64,000 nt of DNA, taken from assembly GCA_946902985.2 (NCBI GenBank), contig OX336390.1, forward strand, positions 528,010,861-528,074,860, in the 5' to 3' direction. Numbering within the stretch: the stretch's first letter is position 1; the number at the start of each line of letters is the position of its first letter. The DNA comes from Meconema thalassinum. Its lineage: Eukaryota; Arthropoda; Insecta; Orthoptera; Tettigoniidae. A program made the position numbers and the translations under genes. Below are positions 59,121 to 64,000 of this stretch, in pieces. Under the pieces are notes generated by a model, which had not been told where the DNA came from, did not search any database, and saw only the letters and a program-made list of their open reading frames with translations.

Positions 59121-59347
59121 AAATCACTGGCAAGCTAGCAGCAAGATTGTCAGCTGTATTTTAAACATGCCGCAGCGATGGCGAACAACGTTGCTCCTGG
59201 CGCCGTGTGTCATACATGTTCAAGCAGTTCCACAAACAGTAGTTAGATGGCGTTAGTGCATCAGTGGAGTCGACACTGGAGTCGAGAGTATCGGTTCCAG
59301 CGGCAGCAGTCTCGACTCTTCGCGACTCCGTTCGCAACCCATCCCTA

Positions 59348-59658
59348 TCAGTAGGGCACACGAGTACAGCTCGCCTCTCGGCGCATGCGCGCGCACATTG
59401 ACCAATCAGGCCGCGGCAGTTTGCCGCGTGGCGAGAATAACGAAATTGTTTCTGGAAATTTCTGGAATGATCAAGCAGCGTCTCGCAGCTTCTCGTTTCT
59501 TCCGTGACCGGAAGTAGACGTGGCATGTCAGGGGGAACAAGCGGGAGTTTGAAATGTTTGAAAAGTACATAGTTCAAGAGCCCTCCTTCCGGGACAAGCA
59601 GTCCAGGGAAGGGGAGGGGTAGGGACAAAATATTGTGGCAGTCGAAACGACTGGCACA
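59348..59658 (-). repeat. 5' LTR of element C, outer part
   Basis: Starts with the second TCAGTAGG (59348-59355) and continues as 42452-42757 of the other LTR to GACTGGCACA, then the TSD GTAGC. Confidence 0.93.
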
Positions 59659-59663
59659 GTAGC

Positions 59664-60120
59664 ATTTCTCCCCAAATTAACGTCATATGCAATAACACTA
59701 TAGTGGCCTGCATCAACGCAGCCGCTAAATATTAAATGGCAAATAATACTTCTATTGAAAAAATCCACAGCATGGTTGGAGTCATTGTTATGTACTCTAC
59801 ACAAATAATCAATAAACGATAATATTCACTGATACAATGACGTTCAAAGACTTTCATTCTCAAGTTGGTTGCTGATGAGAATGCGATGAGACTGATCGCC
59901 AAAAATAAACTCCTTATAATTATCCCTGCCTGCAACAATTTTTGCAATTTGCTTGCAAACGCAGCTCAGGATGAAGTTCTTCGTTTTGAAATAAACAGCA
60001 CGAAACTGCTCTAAATAAGTAATTTCCATCACCTGTTGTAGGTACAATCCTTTGCATTTCCATGACAGTAAAGTATGTAAGGGAGCATAGAATAACTTCG
60101 CCAACTACTGGAATGAGCAT
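59664..60120 (-). pseudogene. OTU-type cysteine protease fragment, probably from Helitron 1
   Basis: One frame gives RIVPTTGDGNYLFRAVS, the OTU active-site block in which the catalytic Cys (GDGNCLFRA) is Tyr. A second frame gives YKEFIFGDQSHRILISNQLE, and a third gives the tail with VEYITMTPTMLW, so at least two frameshifts are present. OTU domains are deubiquitinase-like and are also known in some arthropod Helitron proteins. The fragment is on the same strand as the Helitron Rep start at 40798-41168 and abuts the outer TSD of element C. Removing element C would place it about 0.5 kb upstream of Rep. Membership in the Helitron is inferred from this. Confidence 0.7.
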
Positions 60121-60199
60121 AGACTCACTTCGCCAGCCACCGTAATGTAGGGAGTTTTAGAATTATATGTTCAGTGCATGTCAAAAATCACATTAACAC

Positions 60200-60585
60200 A
60201 GGGAAGCCCACTCTTAAGACTACATTCTGAGCTATCTCCCTTGATTACGGGTTCAATCCTTGCTCTGCCAGGAAATTTAATTTTGGTCTGAGGGCTGGAA
60301 CGGGGCGCACTCTTGTGGCAAAATTAAGAATAGCAAGGTTCGATTCCCATCTCAGTAATCTTGGATGTGGATTTCCGTGGTTTCCCATTTCCACTCCAGG
60401 CAAATACCCGGATAGTTCCTAACTTATAGTCTCGGTCGTCAACTCCCCATTTCCCACCTTAATAACAAATGCACACATCAATATAGCCATCACAATAACA
60501 CAGGTTATCATAGAAATTTTTACACACACATACCAAAGTAGACGGGGCTGAGTAACCACGATGTCCGAGTCCATCAAATGAATTA
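60200..60585 (+). mobile_element. SINE family C, degraded copy
   Basis: GGGTTCAATCCTTGCTCTGCC, TTTTGGTCTGAGGGCTGGAA, a second GGTTCGATTCCC and the tail CACAATAACACAGGTTATC..GACGGGGCTGAG. The head is largely lost. Confidence 0.75.
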
Positions 60586-60663
60586 TATTCGCCAATTCTC
60601 TCATGGCGGAAGCGATTGCGGCCATTTTAATTTAATAATTCAAAAGTATATGGCAACGTAAAT

Positions 60664-60795
60664 CGTGGGGAATTCCTTACTTAACGGGAATAATAAAAGT
60701 AAAATATGTTTGGACAATGCGACACCAACAGCAAGAAATAATAATTGAGAAATAAAAATTCATGTCTGAGGTGGGATTTGAACTCTCTAGATTTA
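60664..60795 (-). mobile_element. SINE family D, degraded copy
   Basis: CATGTCTGAGGTGGGATTTGAACTCTCT is the reversed B-box end of the family D head. The left part resembles the sequence left of the 63840 copy. Confidence 0.6.
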
Positions 60796-63048
60796 TTTAC
60801 TCGTGTCAGGAACAAAAATATTACATAAGAAATTATGTACAAAATGGGCAACAAAAATGACCAAACTTGAACATCCTTCACCAGATCCTCCATGGTGCAC
60901 AGTATAGGACACAGACTGCACTGAAGCAGATGACCCATAAGCTGTTCTTCACCGCATACACAAAGGACCGAGTCGCAGCAAAAAAACCATTTATGAATGT
61001 TGGACTTGGATCTGCCAACCCCAGATCGCAATCTGTTGAGAGACTTCCTAGTTGTCCAAGCCTCTGTATGTCCTGCTGGGAGCCTTTCAGATGGAGCCAT
61101 CCACTGAGTGATGTGGGGGCTTCCGGTCAACCATGATGTAATCCTCAAAACCTGAGGTTTGTCAGTTAGGCACTCAGTTGTGTGAAGAAAGCTTCTTCTG
61201 GACTTCAGTCGAGAGTGGGCTGGTTGAAGGCTATACAATGGATGAGCTTGAGACACATAAACCCTAGATCTCTCACATTTAGCTGCAACTTCTCTTCTGA
61301 TATCTGGGGGTGCAATGGCTGCTAAACAATACAGTTTATCACATGGCGTGGGTCTCAGGCAGCCAGTGATGAGTCTACACGTTTCATTTAATGCAGTATC
61401 AACCTGCTTGGTATGACAACGACCTATACCATACAGGACATGCATATTCTGCTGCAGAATATCAGAGTGCTAAAGCAGAGGTTCTTATTGTTTGAGCTTC
61501 AGCCCCCCAGCTGGTACCAGATAATTTGCGAAGGAGGCAGTTCCTTGCGGATACCTTATTGTTGGTGTTTAGACAATGTCTTTCAGACGTGAGTGCACGA
61601 TCCAATATAATCCCTAAAAATTTGGCATTCGTACAGTTATCCAACAGCATGCCTTCCCACGTTTCATACAGTTTCCTCTTTGCCTGTCTGTTCTTGAGAT
61701 GGAAAGCGCAGACTTCTGTTTTCAAAGGGTTTGGTTTCAATTGTTTTCCTCTATAATAATCACTTAGTTCCTCTAGAGCTTCAGATAGACGTCTTTCCAT
61801 AACTTCAAACTGATCCGCCTGGACGGTAATGGCACGATCATCCGCATAAATAAAGCTTCGAGTACCTACTGGTATTGGCTGGTCATTTGTATATATGTTA
61901 AAGAAGATAGGAGCCAGAACACTACCTTGAGGCAGTCCATTTCGTTGATTCCTCGAACGGCTGTGCTGCCCTTGAAAGTCTACAAAGAGTCTACGATTTT
62001 GAAGAAGACACCTGACTATTTCAGTTAATTCATAGTCCTTTGTCATCAAGTAGAGTTTATTCAGCAGTAAGTGATGATTGACTGTGTCATAAGCAGCTGT
62101 TAAGTCAATGAAGACTGCCCCTGTGATCTCCCGGTCCTGGAATCCATCTTCAATATGCTGAGTAAGATGTAGGATGTGTGAAGTGCAGCTTTTACCTGTT
62201 CTGAAGCCAGCTTGTTCAGGGATTAGGAAAGGTTCAATTACCTTTGTGAGCCTACTTAGAATCATTCGTCCCAGTATCTTGAAAAGGTGGGAGAGCAATG
62301 AAATAGGCCTATCATTCTTAGGATCATGTGCATCTTTCCCGGGTTTGAGAATCGCTATTACTCTGCTCTTCCTCCATATTTTGGGTACTTTACAGGTAGT
62401 AATGCAGTTATTAAACAATTCTAGCAGCCATTCTTTAACCCCAGGTCCAAAATGTTTGATTTGATCCACACAAATTCCGTCCAGACCAGCCGTCTTTCCA
62501 TTCTTACAGTACCGGTAATTAATAGCTATATTCAGTTCTGAAAGTACAAAGGGTTTAAGGAACATGTTGCCTTCCTGCTCATATTCCCTTGCCAACTTCA
62601 ATTTAGGTTTCTGGATCACTTACTTACTTCACTTAATTCCTGTCACTCCTTCCGGAGCATAGGGCCTTGGCGAAATTTCTCCACGCAGTACGGTTCCTGG
62701 CCATTCTCTTCACTTGACCCTAGTTCTTGTCCGCCTCTGCAATTTCATTTTCGATCGTCCTCTTCCAGGTATTCTTAGGTCGACCTCGCTTCCTTGCGCC
62801 TTGAGGATTCCAGTCTAGCGTCGCCGTCTCAACAGCTCCGTCCGGCTTCCTTAGTGTATGACCAATCCAGCGCCATTTCCTCTCCTTGATCTGGATGCTA
62901 ATCGGTTGTTGATTGGTGATGGTCCAAAGATCTTCATTTGAGATTATGTCCGGCCACCTCACGATTCATGAGGTTTCTGGATACACTCTAGATAATGCAT
63001 AATGAAATTCGCAGACTCTAACGCTGGTCCTGAGCCACCTAGACAATG
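60796..63048 (-). pseudogene. 5'-truncated Jockey/CR1-like LINE, reverse transcriptase with one TGA
   Basis: Non-LTR reverse transcriptase. In the 62619-61462 frame: IAILKPGKDAHDP, RPISLLSHLFKILGRMI, FIDLTAAYDTVNH (first catalytic Asp, residue 172), NGLPQGSVLAP (228-237) and FIYADDRAI (YADD 258-261). A single in-frame TGA at about 61459-61461 stops it where the relative at 25334 has a normal residue. The same frame continues to 60681 with LKSRRSFLHTTE, LNRLRSGVGRSK and a cysteine tail CVCGEEQLMGHLLQCSLCP; coding probably ends near 60860 and the rest runs into a SINE. The endonuclease is missing, so it is 5'-truncated at the SINE A copy (63049). An RTE-like fragment is inserted at 62617-62970. 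Confidence 0.92.
62617..62970 (-). mobile_element. RTE-like LINE 3' fragment with 12-bp TSD
   Basis: Encodes KERKWRWIGHTLRKPDGAV and GARKRGRPKNTW, the well-known C-terminal tail of RTE-type non-LTR proteins. It is flanked by AGGTTTCTGGAT on both sides (62605-62616 and 62971-62982). Removing it and one duplicate lets the surrounding LINE frame run on upstream without a break. Strongly 5'-truncated. Confidence 0.88.
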
Positions 63049-63466
63049 TGGTTGGTTCTTAAGTTTAGGGGCTGCGACAACGCGGTCATGTAGCCCCGTG
63101 TACTTTGGGTGTGTGTAGAATCTGTCTGATAACCGGTGGTAATTGTGATGACTGTATTAGTGTGTGTTATCTGTTTTTTTAATTTAAGTACAGACTGAAA
63201 CTTTGAAATTTTCAAATAGTTCCTACTTTTGCCGCCAAGCGCCACCGTCAACGACTACTAGGCCAAGTTCAGAACTTAGCTACTAGACGCCACCGCAGTC
63301 GGCTCTTGGCAACGAACGTAGAAACCTAAGAGCGTTGTTTACATTCTTAACCTATCCAATTTAGCTTCACACATGTGCAATTAGTGGAAGGTTCTTTAAC
63401 ATGCCATAAATCTATGACATGGGACCGCCGGCTTTACTTCCCCTCCGAAGGAAGGCATACTGAGGG
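63049..63466 (-). mobile_element. SINE family A, 5'-truncated reverse copy
   Basis: The tail (TGGTTGGTTCTTAAGTTTAGGGGCTGCG) is at the left; the copy ends at GGCATACTGAGGGAT, before the tRNA head. Confidence 0.85.
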
Positions 63467-63734
63467 ATGTGAATAGCGTGCAATATTACGATACTTAAAC
63501 AAACGTAGGCTACACACTCAACTGACTGTTTAAGTTCTTCAATACCTCCCTTATTTTATAATTCTATTTCAATGTATATTGTGAAAACATCATAATCAAT
63601 ATTCGGGACCCTTTTTAATTCTCATAAACAAAGATCTCAGTAAGAAGCGGTGGGATGCGCCTTTTCGCTCGTGTAAAATAAGGCCATTGTGCGCAAGCGC
63701 GGAGCTACAAATATTATATTTTTCTCTATTAAGG
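63467..63734. other. Stretch without a recognised feature
   Basis: AT-rich; nothing assignable. Confidence 0.4.
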
Positions 63735-63930
63735 AAAATTCGTTACATTAGGGGAATTTTAATAGTTAAGTATGATTTGGCTACGTAATACCAATTGCAA
63801 GAAATAAGATTATGGAAATTTAAAAAAAACATGTCGGAGATGGGAATCGAACCCTCTCCATTTCATTTCAAGATGCATAAATTTCAAGTTCGCAACTCTA
63901 CCACTGAGCCACCAAACCATTGAAAAAGTG
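63735..63930 (-). mobile_element. SINE family D copy
   Basis: The reverse strand has box A (TGGCTCAGTGG), box B (GGTTCGATTCC), then CCGACATG and a T run, followed by a body ending near AATTTTAATAGTTAAG. A cloverleaf is possible for the head only with a large insert, so it is read as a SINE rather than a tRNA gene. Confidence 0.6.
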
Positions 63931-64000
63931 ACGCAATATTATGTTACGTAAACATTGTACATACTCAACAGTCAGTGTAAGTTCTTCTACATTTCCCGTC

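Larger units (their letters stand above)
47487..59347. mobile_element. hAT-like element 2 carrying a satellite array (11.9 kb)
   Basis: The ends are TAGGGATGGG at the left and CCCATCCCTA at the right, a 10-bp inverted repeat of hAT type. It is flanked by perfect 8-bp duplications TCAGTAGG (47479-47486, 59348-59355). The intact paralogous LTR at 42446-42462 shows the unoccupied site. No transposase is present. From about 47,570 to 55,945 the element is a 53-bp tandem array; from 56,589 to 59,120 it holds two long tandem repeats. Short GACTCC/GTCGACTC motifs occur just inside both ends and also make up part of the 53-bp unit. Confidence 0.93.
41169..59658 (-). mobile_element. LTR element C: non-coding, LARD-like
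   Basis: Direct repeats of about 1.6 kb (41169-42757, and 46218-47486 continued at 59356-59658) have TG...CA ends on the - strand (TGTGCCAG...GCGCA). They are flanked by the 5-bp TSD GTAGC (41164-41168 and 59659-59663). Next to the right LTR lies a primer site resembling the initiator-Met tRNA 3' end, and next to the left LTR a polypurine tract. The 3.45-kb interior codes for no recognisable protein, so the element depends on another's proteins. Its right LTR is split by the satellite-bearing hAT-like element. Confidence 0.93.

Overview
This is animal DNA with no ordinary host gene that I can recognise. Introns with GT/AG borders, tRNA-derived SINEs, Helitrons, Penelope-like, hAT-like and Ty3-type elements, very long non-coding stretches and long-LTR elements primed by a lysine-type tRNA all fit a large arthropod genome, most likely an insect. 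The species cannot be read from the window. Almost all of the recognisable sequence is transposable elements, and they are nested deeply enough that the order of insertion can be read from target-site duplications (TSDs).

Left part (1-19,320). Positions 1-7,646 hold a Ty3-type LTR element on the + strand that has only gag. Its gag is cut by one stop codon, it has no pol, and its 3' LTR ends at the TATA box. From 9,878 to about 15,085 lies a broken, intron-containing transposase-like gene with a YqaJ-type nuclease region. It is split by a 2.7-kb hAT-type element (12,180-14,907; 8-bp TSD CTTCTAGG) that carries two SINEs. Several tRNA-derived SINEs follow.

Middle and right part (19,499-60,120). 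This is one old, decayed Helitron on the - strand (OTU-like, Rep N-terminal and helicase remnants) opened by two LTR elements. The first is a Ty3-type gag-pol element (21,261-40,797; TSD GTAC) with 3.9-kb LTRs that carry their own ORFs. A 5.3-kb second Helitron (22,928-28,247) sits in its left LTR and carries Penelope and LINE remnants. The second is a non-coding, LARD-like LTR element (41,169-59,658; TSD GTAGC; initiator-Met-tRNA primer site). Its right LTR is split by an 11.9-kb hAT-like element (47,487-59,347; TSD TCAGTAGG). Most of that element is a tandem array of a 53-bp unit of about 130 copies, with a 4.6-kb higher-order duplication.

Right edge (60,200-64,000). There are SINE copies and a 5'-truncated Jockey/CR1-like LINE on the - strand with one premature TGA. 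A small RTE-like fragment with a 12-bp TSD is inserted in it.

No element in the window looks fully intact. The most unusual object is the hAT-like element that carries its own satellite array. Also of interest are the LTR-internal ORFs, the gag-only relative, the transposase/YqaJ gene and the Penelope GIY-YIG/hammerhead-like cassette riding inside a Helitron.
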